Origin: Chryseosolibacter indicum
GTDB lineage: Bacteria > Bacteroidota > Bacteroidia > Cytophagales > Cyclobacteriaceae
DNA length: 46,174 nucleotides
Direction: 5' to 3'
NCBI RefSeq assembly: GCF_018598585.1
Contig: NZ_JAHESD010000050.1
Location: 1 to 46,174, forward strand
The translations under genes and the position numbers were made by a program. The notes under the pieces were generated by a model. That model saw only the letters and a program-made list of their open reading frames with translations, was not told the origin of the DNA and ran no database searches. Positions 34,826 to 44,595 of this stretch are shown piece after piece. The number at the start of each line of letters is the position of its first letter. Position 1 is the first letter of the stretch.

Positions 34826-35573
34826 GTGCTTCTTCTTTAGCTTGTTTACGCTTGTTTCTCACACGTATATTTATCATTTCAATACTCATCGAGAAAACAA
34901 CAGCGAAGTAGATATAACCTTTAGGAATATCCTTATCCAACCCTTCCAGAAATATCATGAATCCTATGAGGATAAGAAATCCCAGGGCAAGCACTTCCAT
35001 AGAAGGATGTTTGTGAATAAAGTCACTGATCTTGCCGGAGAAGATGATCATAATTCCTATTGAAAGAACAACTGCTATAATCATGATGCTGACATGATTT
35101 GTTAACCCTACAGCTGTTAATATAGAATCGAAGGAAAAGATTATGTCCAGTAAAATGATCTGCGTGATAACACCGGTAACATTTACTTTCTTCTTTTGAT
35201 TTCCTCCATCCAGGTCTTCTTCTTCTCCTTCTGTCTGATGATTAATTTCTCGTGTACTTTTAGCAATCAGAAACATTCCACCGAAAATGAGGATAAGGTC
35301 ACGTCCACTGATAGATCCGTCTTCACTTATCCAATGGGGTACATGGAATAAAGGTTCGGTAAACTTCATTACCCAGGTAATAGTGAGAAGCAGGAGGATT
35401 CTAACTCCCATTGCTAAAAGTAACCCAAGGTTTCGTGTGCGCGCCCGAAGGTCTGCAGGTAATCGGTTGGATACGATGGAGATGAAAATAATATTATCTA
35501 TTCCTAAAACGACTTCAAAAAATGTGAGGGTCAACAGGGCTAACCATGTTTCTGCCTTCAGGAAAATTTCCAT
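34818..35573 (-). CDS. TerC family integral membrane protein
   Basis: The 251-residue TerC-family protein has about seven helices. The LTFFEVVLGIDNIIFISIVSNRLP block with its acidic residues and the LLDIIFSFDSILTAVGLTNH block are the two diagnostic motifs. They lie in helices thought to conduct or bind metal ions. TerC proteins are linked to manganese or tellurite handling and to membrane protein metalation. An acidic loop (EGEEEDLDGG) follows the third or fourth helix. The gene precedes yfiT in an overlapping pair. Confidence 0.9.
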   Translation of the reverse strand: MEIFLKAETWLALLTLTFFEVVLGIDNIIFISIVSNRLPADLRARTRNLGLLLAMGVRILLLLTITWVMKFTEPLFHVPHWISEDGSISGRDLILIFGGMFLIAKSTREINHQTEGEEEDLDGGNQKKKVNVTGVITQIILLDIIFSFDSILTAVGLTNHVSIMIIAVVLSIGIMIIFSGKISDFIHKHPSMEVLALGFLILIGFMIFLEGLDKDIPKGYIYFAVVFSMSIEMINIRVRNKRKQAKEEAHE

Positions 35574-35697
35574 TATAGGGTTTTCGTATTGTTTGGAAAG
35601 TTAAAAATAAGAGAAGTAAGAGTATCCTCCAAAGGAAGGAAAGTTAATACTAATGAGTTCCAAATAGAACATTGCTTTCTGATAATGTAAGCTATAA

Positions 35698-35738
35698 GAC
35701 ATTGAGAGCCATTCCATATTCAAATGGCTTTCAATGTC
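35698..35738 (-). terminator. Long hairpin downstream of the giant T9SS gene
   Basis: A 16-bp stem (35698-35713 with 35723-35738) has one imperfect pair and a nine-base loop. It begins 19 bases beyond the stop of the giant gene. On the minus strand no strong T-run follows, so it may be a processing or stability hairpin more than a classical terminator. Confidence 0.5.
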
Positions 35739-35756
35739 CGAATAAGTAGTAATCAA

Positions 35757-38700
35757 TTAGTGAACTATTGAAACTTTCTTCTGTAATAGGCCTCTGTTCG
35801 TTTCTATTTGTAACAAATATACCCCCGAAGTAAGATCTCTGGTCGACAAAGACTTTGATCTTTCACCTGTATTTACGTTACTACGCAATACAAGTTTCCC
35901 AAAGCTATCAAAAACATGTATTGAACTTTCTTTGTTTACAGTTTCCGACAGTTCGACATTAAGTACTTCACTAGCAGGAACCGGATAAACGTTTATTGTG
36001 CCTTCTAAAGCGATTTCTGATCCTGTTACTAATACAGGACGAGCAGGGTGATCAACCAGTTTTGCCTGAATAACTTCTTTGGAGCTTGCAGTTACCTTTT
36101 GAACAAAGACTACAATGGCACCTTCATTTGGATCAATAAGGCTTAATTTGTTCCATTCAATGGAAGGAACGGAATAAGACTCTCCTGGTTGAAACATTGC
36201 GGGCAGTTGAAGCCCTGCCGGTGAAGGTAATATATCTCTCGCCACATACTTGAACAGTTGATCGCCGTTGTTTCCTAAGAAGGCGGGGTTGTCGATTTTC
36301 TTTTCAACAATAACCGTAAACACGTTCAGGTCACTCGTATTTATTGAAGCACCTGCGGTGTTCGTAATTTTTGTATTGATTTTTACAACATCCCCGTCTT
36401 TAACAGGTACTATATCTATTCTCAACGGAGACGGCTCGAGCACACGGTTGTCGTACATCAAAGGAGCCCAGTTGGAATAGGGTCCGTTTTGGAAAGAACC
36501 ATCTATTCTTAATGAAGGAGAGCTTGTCAGTCCATAAAATGCGGCCCTTGCATTATTCATATTCTGGTTCGCTTTATTAAGTGGATCTTCTCCAGGAAAT
36601 GCAGTGTGATATTGTAAACCTATAATTTCAGAGGACACGTCTGTCAGTTGATTAAAGAACTCGTTTTGTGCACGTGCGTTTGCAACAGCCGACGAGTTAG
36701 TAAAGTTTTCAATGAGGATGGAACGACTTCTTTCCCCTACAACAATATTATCAAAAGCAAACCCTTCTCTGCTGCCAGTGTTGCTTGCAAAAGCAATCCG
36801 GAACTTCACATCAGATTTACCGATAAGTTCGTCTAGTTTATAGACAGCGTGCCTCCAGCTTTTGTACTTTCCTCCTGAAGCATCGCCTGTCCATCCAACA
36901 TCGGTTGACGATTGGTTGCCAGGGCTTGAAGTTATACCATTATGATCATACCAGTTAACACCTGTACTAATATCACCAAGTACTTTCCAGTTATTGCTAT
37001 CTTCAATATTACCTGTTTCGTTATACTGTAATACAGCGCCATCCAAACCTCTTGGTGTTTCAGACCAGATGTCCATGGCGATAACTGGCTTTTTTGCCTG
37101 ACTGAAGTCAAAGCATGGACTCAATACCCACGATTGCTCATTTGCATTGCTTTTCCCGTGGAGGTTTGTCTTCCATGCATTGCCATTACCCGTCGCAGAA
37201 GAATCACGGTTAATAATTACAGCAGAAGGTTTTCCAAATCCCCATGATGAATTCGTACCACCGCTAATCCAGCCTCCGCTTCCATTATCAAAAGTTTGAG
37301 CATAAGAATCATTTTCGGTGATAGGAGCAACCCGCGGAGTTATAAAAACAGGTTTTTCAACTGTATCACGACAGTTGTTAACAGATTGTACAATTAAACG
37401 TACAGTATCCATACCAATAGTGCCGTAAACCACTTCGGGAGAATCTGTATATTCGCCATGAAGCGTATTTATCGCCAATTGGTTTTTCTTATTAAAATTC
37501 CAATCGTAAGATGCAATAGAAACGCCGTTGGAGATTGTGGCATTAAAATAAGTTTCTGTTCCCAGGCATGCATCCCTCCAGGTAAAGTTTGCATTTGGTA
37601 TGGGATAGATATCAATTGGAGCAGTACCAGAAACCACACATCCATCACTTGTCATCATCCTGTAATTGACAGAATAATTTCTTACAGTCGGGAATTTGTG
37701 TTTGATATTTCTATAGGTCCCTTTAGTAGTACCTCCATGAGTATTATCAGGTATAAGGCCGTTACCAAAATCAAGGATACCGGTGTTGTCATCGAAATTC
37801 CATGAGTAGCTGGTTATGGTAGAGGTAGCTGAAGAAGGAATAATCTCTGAGTTATTATCAATGTCTACGAAAAAGCCATTGCAGGAAGTGCCTAGATCAA
37901 CCTGAGCATGGATACTTGGAAGAATGGTGATAGTAGCAGATGCCTGGTTTGAACAGGAAGTAGAAGCATCTGAATAAGTATAAGTAAGGTTGTAAGAGCT
38001 GCCGGGATTAAAGGTTGGACTATTTGGTAAAATATCTACAGTTCCAGAGCCAAAGTTACCTAACCCAGTAAATGCAGTGCCTCCCCATGTTCCTCCTGGA
38101 ATGGACTTAATTGATATAGGTCCATCTGACTTACATATTTCTGTTAAATCAATTTCAGGATTTGCTGTACTGATAGCAACAGCAGGAAGATCCTTGATTG
38201 TTATGGTTACTTTTCTGTTAGAACTCTGGCATCCGTCAATTGTTTGCGTTACAAACCTGTTAAAAGTAAATGGGCTGGAGGAAGAAAGCGCTAACTCAAC
38301 AGGTGAAGCATTCGTTGGTGTTGTTACAGTTATTTCATTTGCAGGGCTTTGTGTTTCGTCGTTATACCACTTAACAGTGGCTGAAGGCGATGAGGTAGTT
38401 ACCTGCAAAGGAGAAATTGCTGCATTTAAGCAATACTCAGCTGAATTGCTTAAGGGTGGTAAAGGAACTTGTTTAACTGTAATATTTATGGTGGATACAG
38501 GGCTTTCGCAGGAATTTATAATCTGCGAAACAAAACGTTGAAAAGTTGTTGTTGACGTGACGCTATTAGGGACTTCCAGCTGACCTGGTGTTGCCGTATT
38601 TGAAGTTGGAGAATAAACTACATCCCGGTCAGGTGTGTTTGCTGCCAGGGCGCCATACCACCTGTATGCACCACTTCCTCCTGCTACTGTAATTGGCAGA

Positions 38701-41700
38701 AATGCGTCATTCGAACAATAGGCAGGTATAGACGGCACTGCAGGAGGAGTAGGGTTACTATTAACAACAATATTAACTTGTGAAGCAGGACTCGTGCATC
38801 CATTAATTGTAGTTGTCATGTAAGATGTAAAAGTACCTGCACTATTTTCAGGAACGTTTAATTGAGAAAATTTTGGAGTGGCCGGGTTGGGTGATATTGG
38901 AATGGGAGATGTAAGCGAGTTATTGCTATACCATTGGATGGTCCCGCCAGATGTTACTTTAACTTCTCTATTGGAAATATCATCAGAAACGCAAAGCGGG
39001 GCAATAGCCTCAAAAGAAGGTGCTACAGGATTCTCGCTGATTGTTGTTCTTCCATAAACTGCTAAGTATTCAGTAGTTCCGTTTGTAACAAATACGTCAA
39101 GATAGTAGGACCCAGCCCCCACAGCAGATGGATTTAATCGAAATGTTTTAGGATTACTTCCAACAACTTCCTGGAACATATTTTGATAATTTGCAGGATC
39201 GGCGACATCAAGGTACCCATGCGGTCCATTACCAGCAAATCGATACAATCTTATTCGGATATAGGTTGTGGTAACAGGAATCGTTGCAGGATTATGGCTT
39301 AATACGCTACTCAATCCATCGGAAACACAATACTGGTTTTGTAAGTTGTTTACAATTGCTGAAGAGCTAAATACGTTTACAGCAATAGAGGTACTGTTAG
39401 AACAACCTGCATCACTCGTATGGGTATAAGTAATTGTAATTGGATTGTTAGCGGTGCCTGCAACCTGCGGGTTGAATTTGTATTTTCCATCAGGATATAA
39501 ACTAACACCCAAGCCTGAAAATACTCCTGTTCCATTATTGGGTATTACAGTTGCATTTAATTCATAAGGGTCCTGTGTATTATTAAATTGTGTCCTTACC
39601 ATCGCTTCTGTACCAGAGGGAGCGAAGCTAACAGCAGGGGTTGGATTAACTGTAAAATCAATTCTATTACTTTCTTTTGAACAGCCTCCTGTTACCTGTT
39701 GAACAACTACAGAAAATTTATCTCCGTTTGTAAAATCTGTTCCTGCTATTCTGTTAAGGTTTTGGTTACTACCGTTGTTAATTGAAGTTTGTAGTACATC
39801 CGAAGAATTGTACCTTCTGAAGGTATAGTTAAATGCAGCGGAAGGTGTCGCCCTTAACGTTATTGCATTTCCCGAACATAAGGCTGCAGAACCCGAAACT
39901 AATGTAATGTCTGCAGTGGGGGTAGGATTTACGGTTAAGGTAACTGGTGTTGCTGCGCTTCTGCAGACTCCAGGGGTTTGTGTAACATACCGAGTAATGG
40001 TAGCTGAGGATGATGTTACAAATCCAAGCAAAGTCATGTCCGCTGAAGTCGGATTAGCAGGGTTAGAAAGCCCTGTTATTTCTGTAGTAAGGTTAACATC
40101 AGAATACCACTTAACATTAATGTTGTTGGCTGTAACAATTGGACGAGGATTAATAACATCTCCCTGACAATATGTATGTGGTGTAAATGTAACTGCAGGA
40201 CTCGCCGCATTACTACCTGCGTTGATTGTAGCAAGGTTACCGGTCAATCCATTAATCGTTCCACTTCCTCCGGTCTTATTAATGTGGGCAGTTGAGTTTG
40301 ATGAACCATCATAAGTGACTTTAATTCCACTGATAATAATTGACTCTTTGTCATTATTGTTACCGTCCAAAGTATAAGTAATGGTAATTCGCGATGCATT
40401 AACAACTATTGAAAGTGTTTCAATATCATTATACATCGTACCTGGAGGTCCTGGGCTAACAGAGACACTTCCCTGACCGGGTACAAAACTGTAAGCCAAA
40501 TTATCAAGCTCAAAGATAATTGTTCCTTGATTTGCAATATCACTCTTTCCTACTTCCGCAATAGTAATGTTGGATAAGGTTATAGAAGATCCCTGGCAGA
40601 CTGATGCGGTATTCGCTGGTGTCACTGCTACCCCTGTCGAGGGAGTTTCCGAGGCAGTTAAAATAGTTGCACTTGTTAAGTAATTGTAAGTTTGGCTGTT
40701 GACGCCATTCCAATTAAAAGGAATAATAGCATAATTGTACTGCGTTCCTGCGGTTAAACCGGTATGGACATATGAAACATCAGAAGGAGAGGTTACGGTA
40801 GTAATTACGGTAGTTCCGCTTGGTAACGTAAATGAACCTGGAGCTACACCATCATCTATTCCGGTAACAGTGGGATCTGCGCCATCACTTCTTCTTAAAA
40901 TAATATATCCATCTGCGTTTGTAATTGTATTGGCAGCGGTAAAAAACAGTGTTATCTGCGTTGAACTTGTTGCTACGGCATCGAAGTCTGAAGGGTGGGC
41001 TGACGGTTCGAGTGCATAAGTAAAGCTATTTGCTGAGGGAGGAGAATCAGTTTTGTAATTTATTGAAGAGCCTGATCCATTATAGGAATATATTTGAAAA
41101 TTGTAATTGGCTTGAGGATCAAGTCCCGTCCAATCATAGTGGTCAGGGCCCGCAATATGTGCGACGTTAATTACACCCCTGAAATTAGCATCGGTAAAAT
41201 CATTGTCATCAGCGAGCGTATTTCCATCCGTTATGGTGTGAAATGTCCCTGAGGGATTTTTCTTAGCTACAATAATATAATTAGATGGAAGATTTGTACC
41301 CGTTGCGCCTGTCCAGGTTAATCGTATGGTGGTTGCGTTAATGGCAGATGCTGCAAAAGCAGTAGGTTGGTTGGAAGGTTGTACGGCTAATGTTGTAGCA
41401 GATATAGTTGGAACACTTGCTGTATTATAATTAATAGTGGCGGATGATCCGTTATAAGCATAAACTGCAAAATCGTATGAAGTGTTGGGATCCAGCCCAG
41501 TCCAATCATATTGGTTAACCCCTGCGGTATGTACAACATTGTGTGCACCATTTAAATCTGCGCCGGTAAAATCAATATCATTGGCTACCGCAACACCATC
41601 TACCACAGAAGGATAAGAACCTCCGGAATTTTTCTTTGCCACAATCAGGTAGTTTGATGGGGTTACAGCACCCACCGCCCCATTCCATGTAAGTCGTATT

Positions 41701-42188
41701 GAACTCTCTCCAAGTACTGATACATTTAAACCTGAAGGTTGATTAGTAGGTTCGTCAGCAAAGGTAGTAGCAGATGCGGAAAGGGGAGATGAGGTTTTAT
41801 AATTAGAACTTGCTCCTGCGCCCGTATACGGATAGATTTGAAATTCATACGCAGTTTGGTTGTCTAATCCCGTCCAATCGTATTCATTTAGACCACTATC
41901 ATGCGTAACATTGATAGCACCATTTTTGTTACTGTCTGAAAAATCGTTGTCATCTGCTACAGCAGTTCCATCCGTTACAGTTTGAAAAACACCACCTGAA
42001 GATTTCCTTGCAACGATCAGGTAGTTTGCAGGGATGGTAGCACCCGTTGCGCCAGTCCATGACAGACGAATTGAAGAAGAACTTGTAGCCGTTGCTGTAA
42101 AGCCTGTCGGATGGTTGGTAGGTTCCTGTGCGAATCCTAAAGAAGTTATAAGTACCAGACTTAGAATGTGGGGTAATAAACGTATCAT
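35757..42188 (-). CDS. Giant multidomain secreted protein with T9SS C-terminal sorting domain
   Basis: The product is 2143 residues. A signal peptide (1-21) is followed by four FN3-like units: residues about 22-145, 146-265, 266-390 and 391-510. The first three share the nearly identical blocks YLIVA[RK]K, ADDNDF and YDWTGLD. The middle (about 510-1420) is a string of Ig-like/HYR-type repeats with CxGxxxxL patterns and ...TVNPTP linkers. Two PKD-like domains (about 1430-1520 and 1560-1620, both with [SY]-x-WNF) come next, then a lectin-like jelly-roll segment (about 1626-1815). An Omp28-like thioredoxin-fold domain (about 1823-2050) lacks the usual CxxC. Last is a T9SS type A sorting domain from about 2063 (NVYPVPASEVLNVEL, ending VSIVH). 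The protein should reach the cell surface or medium as an adhesin or carbohydrate-binding protein. It is last in the minus-strand cluster. Confidence 0.85.
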   Translation of the reverse strand: MIRLLPHILSLVLITSLGFAQEPTNHPTGFTATATSSSSIRLSWTGATGATIPANYLIVARKSSGGVFQTVTDGTAVADDNDFSDSNKNGAINVTHDSGLNEYDWTGLDNQTAYEFQIYPYTGAGASSNYKTSSPLSASATTFADEPTNQPSGLNVSVLGESSIRLTWNGAVGAVTPSNYLIVAKKNSGGSYPSVVDGVAVANDIDFTGADLNGAHNVVHTAGVNQYDWTGLDPNTSYDFAVYAYNGSSATINYNTASVPTISATTLAVQPSNQPTAFAASAINATTIRLTWTGATGTNLPSNYIIVAKKNPSGTFHTITDGNTLADDNDFTDANFRGVINVAHIAGPDHYDWTGLDPQANYNFQIYSYNGSGSSINYKTDSPPSANSFTYALEPSAHPSDFDAVATSSTQITLFFTAANTITNADGYIILRRSDGADPTVTGIDDGVAPGSFTLPSGTTVITTVTSPSDVSYVHTGLTAGTQYNYAIIPFNWNGVNSQTYNYLTSATILTASETPSTGVAVTPANTASVCQGSSITLSNITIAEVGKSDIANQGTIIFELDNLAYSFVPGQGSVSVSPGPPGTMYNDIETLSIVVNASRITITYTLDGNNNDKESIIISGIKVTYDGSSNSTAHINKTGGSGTINGLTGNLATINAGSNAASPAVTFTPHTYCQGDVINPRPIVTANNINVKWYSDVNLTTEITGLSNPANPTSADMTLLGFVTSSSATITRYVTQTPGVCRSAATPVTLTVNPTPTADITLVSGSAALCSGNAITLRATPSAAFNYTFRRYNSSDVLQTSINNGSNQNLNRIAGTDFTNGDKFSVVVQQVTGGCSKESNRIDFTVNPTPAVSFAPSGTEAMVRTQFNNTQDPYELNATVIPNNGTGVFSGLGVSLYPDGKYKFNPQVAGTANNPITITYTHTSDAGCSNSTSIAVNVFSSSAIVNNLQNQYCVSDGLSSVLSHNPATIPVTTTYIRIRLYRFAGNGPHGYLDVADPANYQNMFQEVVGSNPKTFRLNPSAVGAGSYYLDVFVTNGTTEYLAVYGRTTISENPVAPSFEAIAPLCVSDDISNREVKVTSGGTIQWYSNNSLTSPIPISPNPATPKFSQLNVPENSAGTFTSYMTTTINGCTSPASQVNIVVNSNPTPPAVPSIPAYCSNDAFLPITVAGGSGAYRWYGALAANTPDRDVVYSPTSNTATPGQLEVPNSVTSTTTFQRFVSQIINSCESPVSTINITVKQVPLPPLSNSAEYCLNAAISPLQVTTSSPSATVKWYNDETQSPANEITVTTPTNASPVELALSSSSPFTFNRFVTQTIDGCQSSNRKVTITIKDLPAVAISTANPEIDLTEICKSDGPISIKSIPGGTWGGTAFTGLGNFGSGTVDILPNSPTFNPGSSYNLTYTYSDASTSCSNQASATITILPSIHAQVDLGTSCNGFFVDIDNNSEIIPSSATSTITSYSWNFDDNTGILDFGNGLIPDNTHGGTTKGTYRNIKHKFPTVRNYSVNYRMMTSDGCVVSGTAPIDIYPIPNANFTWRDACLGTETYFNATISNGVSIASYDWNFNKKNQLAINTLHGEYTDSPEVVYGTIGMDTVRLIVQSVNNCRDTVEKPVFITPRVAPITENDSYAQTFDNGSGGWISGGTNSSWGFGKPSAVIINRDSSATGNGNAWKTNLHGKSNANEQSWVLSPCFDFSQAKKPVIAMDIWSETPRGLDGAVLQYNETGNIEDSNNWKVLGDISTGVNWYDHNGITSSPGNQSSTDVGWTGDASGGKYKSWRHAVYKLDELIGKSDVKFRIAFASNTGSREGFAFDNIVVGERSRSILIENFTNSSAVANARAQNEFFNQLTDVSSEIIGLQYHTAFPGEDPLNKANQNMNNARAAFYGLTSSPSLRIDGSFQNGPYSNWAPLMYDNRVLEPSPLRIDIVPVKDGDVVKINTKITNTAGASINTSDLNVFTVIVEKKIDNPAFLGNNGDQLFKYVARDILPSPAGLQLPAMFQPGESYSVPSIEWNKLSLIDPNEGAIVVFVQKVTASSKEVIQAKLVDHPARPVLVTGSEIALEGTINVYPVPASEVLNVELSETVNKESSIHVFDSFGKLVLRSNVNTGERSKSLSTRDLTSGVYLLQIETNRGLLQKKVSIVH

Positions 42189-42214
42189 AGAAATATACTA
42201 TAGCTCTTAAAGAA

Positions 42215-43489
42215 TTAATTTTTTAGTTCACCATTTTCATCAATCTTCAATAGCATCATTGATGATAAGCCAGACATTGTATTAGTTCCGCAAATAATAA
42301 GGCTGCCATCTGTATCTTCAGCTACTGATATTACATCTTCATCCCCGTCTCCTCCATAAATTTTACTCCAGATAATGTTACCAAAGGCATCTGCTTTAAT
42401 TACATAAGCATCTCTTGTACTTGTCCCTCCCTTAGTTGTTCCGATAATAACATAACCACCGTCATGTGTTGATGTAATGCCTTCACCACTGTCTTGATTT
42501 GCCGACTCCATTGCAGATACAGTTCTGTCATTAAACAAACTACTTCCATCATACAATTTCTCGGAGCCTTCGATAAAGCTACCCTGCCTGTTCACACGCG
42601 CAAAGTATATGTTGGCGTTTGCTCCATCTGTTTGAGAACGGGTTCCCACTACAGCAAAGCCCATTGCTTGATTGTAGTCTCTGCAGATATCTCCTGCCTT
42701 ATAAAATTGACTTGATGTTTCTCCTCTCAAAGAAAAATTTTTGAAAGTGGAGTTTTCGGCTGCCACCGGAATGGCTAAATAGCTTTCATTAAAAGCAGGT
42801 TTTAAGATGGATGAAGCCCATAGAATATTGCCATTGTCGTAGTAGATTGACTTGCTATTAACATAGTTACGTTCAAGCAAATCATACTGCTTCATCCATT
42901 TCAATTGTAAATCTTTATCAAGTAATGCAATGAATGGTTTTTCAGCACTTGATAAATCCTGTTTATACAACCCAAGAGCGACAATGTCACCGTTTTCAGT
43001 AAGCTGCATAGAACTACTCATGAAATCTGTTATGGCAGATGACTGGTTGGTATTCTTGTCTTCGAACTTTTGCTTATTTAATACCGTTCCGTCTGCTGTA
43101 ACTTTCAAAATATGTGTTGAAAGGATTTCAATGTTTGCGACGTTATCCGTGTTCTCATTTCGTTGGATGCTGTCTCCTAATACAATATACTCACCTGTAG
43201 ATAGTATCTCGAACGACTTCGACCTTATCCCCGGGATATAAACAGTTTTGCCTGATGGTGAACCTTTTTTATCTGTTGTTATAAGTACTGTTGAATATCT
43301 TCCTTCATTACTGGTTGTATTTCCCAATAAGACGTAGCCATCAGAAACCACCTTTAGGTCTACTCCAGTGTAGCTATTCAAACCATGAAAGAACTTGATG
43401 AATGTTTTATTGGGCGAGATTTTAGCATCATCAATGTTGTTGCAGGATGCAGCAGTCAATGCAATTACGAAGACAAAGATGAATTTCAT
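42215..43489 (-). CDS. Beta-propeller-like lipoprotein
   Basis: The 424-residue protein has a lipobox LTAASC (Cys16). Repeated blades of the form DGGYVIIGTTxGG...DAYVIKxDxxGNIIWSKxYGG occur at the C-terminal end, and earlier segments repeat VVSDGYVLLG and GEYIVLGDS. This blade type belongs to seven-bladed propeller families that bind ligands or other proteins. No catalytic motif is visible. The ATG overlaps the stop of the barrel gene (4 bases), and the giant T9SS gene follows after 26 bases. Confidence 0.7.
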   Translation of the reverse strand: MKFIFVFVIALTAASCNNIDDAKISPNKTFIKFFHGLNSYTGVDLKVVSDGYVLLGNTTSNEGRYSTVLITTDKKGSPSGKTVYIPGIRSKSFEILSTGEYIVLGDSIQRNENTDNVANIEILSTHILKVTADGTVLNKQKFEDKNTNQSSAITDFMSSSMQLTENGDIVALGLYKQDLSSAEKPFIALLDKDLQLKWMKQYDLLERNYVNSKSIYYDNGNILWASSILKPAFNESYLAIPVAAENSTFKNFSLRGETSSQFYKAGDICRDYNQAMGFAVVGTRSQTDGANANIYFARVNRQGSFIEGSEKLYDGSSLFNDRTVSAMESANQDSGEGITSTHDGGYVIIGTTKGGTSTRDAYVIKADAFGNIIWSKIYGGDGDEDVISVAEDTDGSLIICGTNTMSGLSSMMLLKIDENGELKN

Positions 43490-44532
43490 TTTCCTACTTG
43501 GAGTTTTTTAGGTTTGAAAATGTTCTGAACGTACCCAGCAGTTATCGAGAGTGAGCTGAGCCTGAACAACGCATCGCCTACGTTGTTGTTGAAGTTAATT
43601 TCAATGTTCTGGTAGTATGTATTGGCTGAGTTGACTTTGGTTAACCCATAAAGATATTTTAACTCGGCTGTCATATATCCGCCGAAGATGCGCATTTTGA
43701 TTCCCGCAGAAGCAGTCGCGCTTATGTTAAAGCGCTCACGTGTTATTTCGATGGTTTTCTGTTGAACCGCTCCTGCATTGTCTTGTAACGTTTCTGTAGT
43801 AACGTTTGAGGCAAGAAGAAGGTCAGGGGTTATGCCCAGAGAAAGGTATGGAATAAAATTGGTCTCATCTTTTAAAATATATTGAACTGATAAGGGAACA
43901 GTAACCCAATTCTGCTTTTCCTGTGCTGTAGTTGTATTGTAAACAGCAACATTTGTTACCTCATCTAATCCACGGTAAACGCGGTTTGTAAGATCAAATG
44001 CTTTTTGTTGAAATAATACTCCAGGGTTTAGCGTGAGTTTCTTCGTTAATGGAATTTCGCCGACAATACCTGCCTGAAAACCAAGTGCATTCTTATACTT
44101 ACTGTCACCCTGGTTTGTGGTAATGCGTTCAGTAACGTTGGGCTGAGTGGTGTTAACGCCAATATTTACACCAAGACGGTAAATAGGTTCTGTTCTGAAT
44201 GTTCTGTATAAGGCAATAAATTCAGCGGGATCAACAGCGGAGTTTACTTTAAAATAGGGATCGGCCTTCAGTAAGTTCAGCATTTCTTCATCAGCTTTTC
44301 CCGGTTCTTCAAGATAGATGTATGTAAGGGTTAATAACTTATAGGCATTAATCCGTTCCTGATTGGTAAAGCCGTTTTTCAGACAGTTCTGAATTAACGC
44401 TGGAAGTTCCTGAAGACGACCCTGATCATAAGCTGATTGGGCCAGACGTAAAGTTTGCGTACAGGTTGATTGACCTATTGCAAGGTAATGCGATGACATT
44501 GTCACCACTATGAGTAGTAGGGTTTTCCTCAT
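43486..44532 (-). CDS. Outer-membrane beta-barrel protein with N-terminal TPR-like domain
   Basis: The 348-residue protein has a signal peptide (1-20, cleaved near AIGQ). A short helical domain of about 90 residues with TPR character (AQSAYDQGRLQELPALIQNCLKNGF, LLTLTYIYLEEPGKADEEM) is followed by a barrel of alternating strands, from GVNIGVNTTQPNV to the terminal AGYVQNIF. The order TPR then barrel is a Bacteroidota surface-protein design. The protein may display or export the neighbouring lipoprotein and the giant secreted protein, an inference from operon position. It ends four bases inside the lipoprotein gene. Confidence 0.7.
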   Translation of the reverse strand: MRKTLLLIVVTMSSHYLAIGQSTCTQTLRLAQSAYDQGRLQELPALIQNCLKNGFTNQERINAYKLLTLTYIYLEEPGKADEEMLNLLKADPYFKVNSAVDPAEFIALYRTFRTEPIYRLGVNIGVNTTQPNVTERITTNQGDSKYKNALGFQAGIVGEIPLTKKLTLNPGVLFQQKAFDLTNRVYRGLDEVTNVAVYNTTTAQEKQNWVTVPLSVQYILKDETNFIPYLSLGITPDLLLASNVTTETLQDNAGAVQQKTIEITRERFNISATASAGIKMRIFGGYMTAELKYLYGLTKVNSANTYYQNIEINFNNNVGDALFRLSSLSITAGYVQNIFKPKKLQVGK

Positions 44533-44555
44533 AGGAGGTTATTATTAGCATTTGT

Positions 44556-44582
44556 GATAATCGTTTAATACGAACGATTATC
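44556..44582. repeat. 10-bp inverted repeat between the WD40 and barrel genes
   Basis: GATAATCGTT (44556-44565) and AACGATTATC (44573-44582) form a perfect stem with a seven-base gap. It lies 13 bases after the WD40 gene start region's stop side and 24 bases before the barrel gene start on the minus strand. There is no T-run on the minus strand side, so it looks more like an operator or attenuator than a terminator. Confidence 0.4.
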
Positions 44583-44595
44583 TGGTTAGTTATAC

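Noticed and set aside
35698-35738. Strong Rho-independent terminator call for the giant gene
   Set aside because: The stem is long but lacks a T tract on the minus strand, so it was kept only at moderate confidence.
41010-42125. Possible CRISPR-like array
   Set aside because: The repeats are about 370 bases long, coding, and belong to FN3 domains; there are no short regular spacers.
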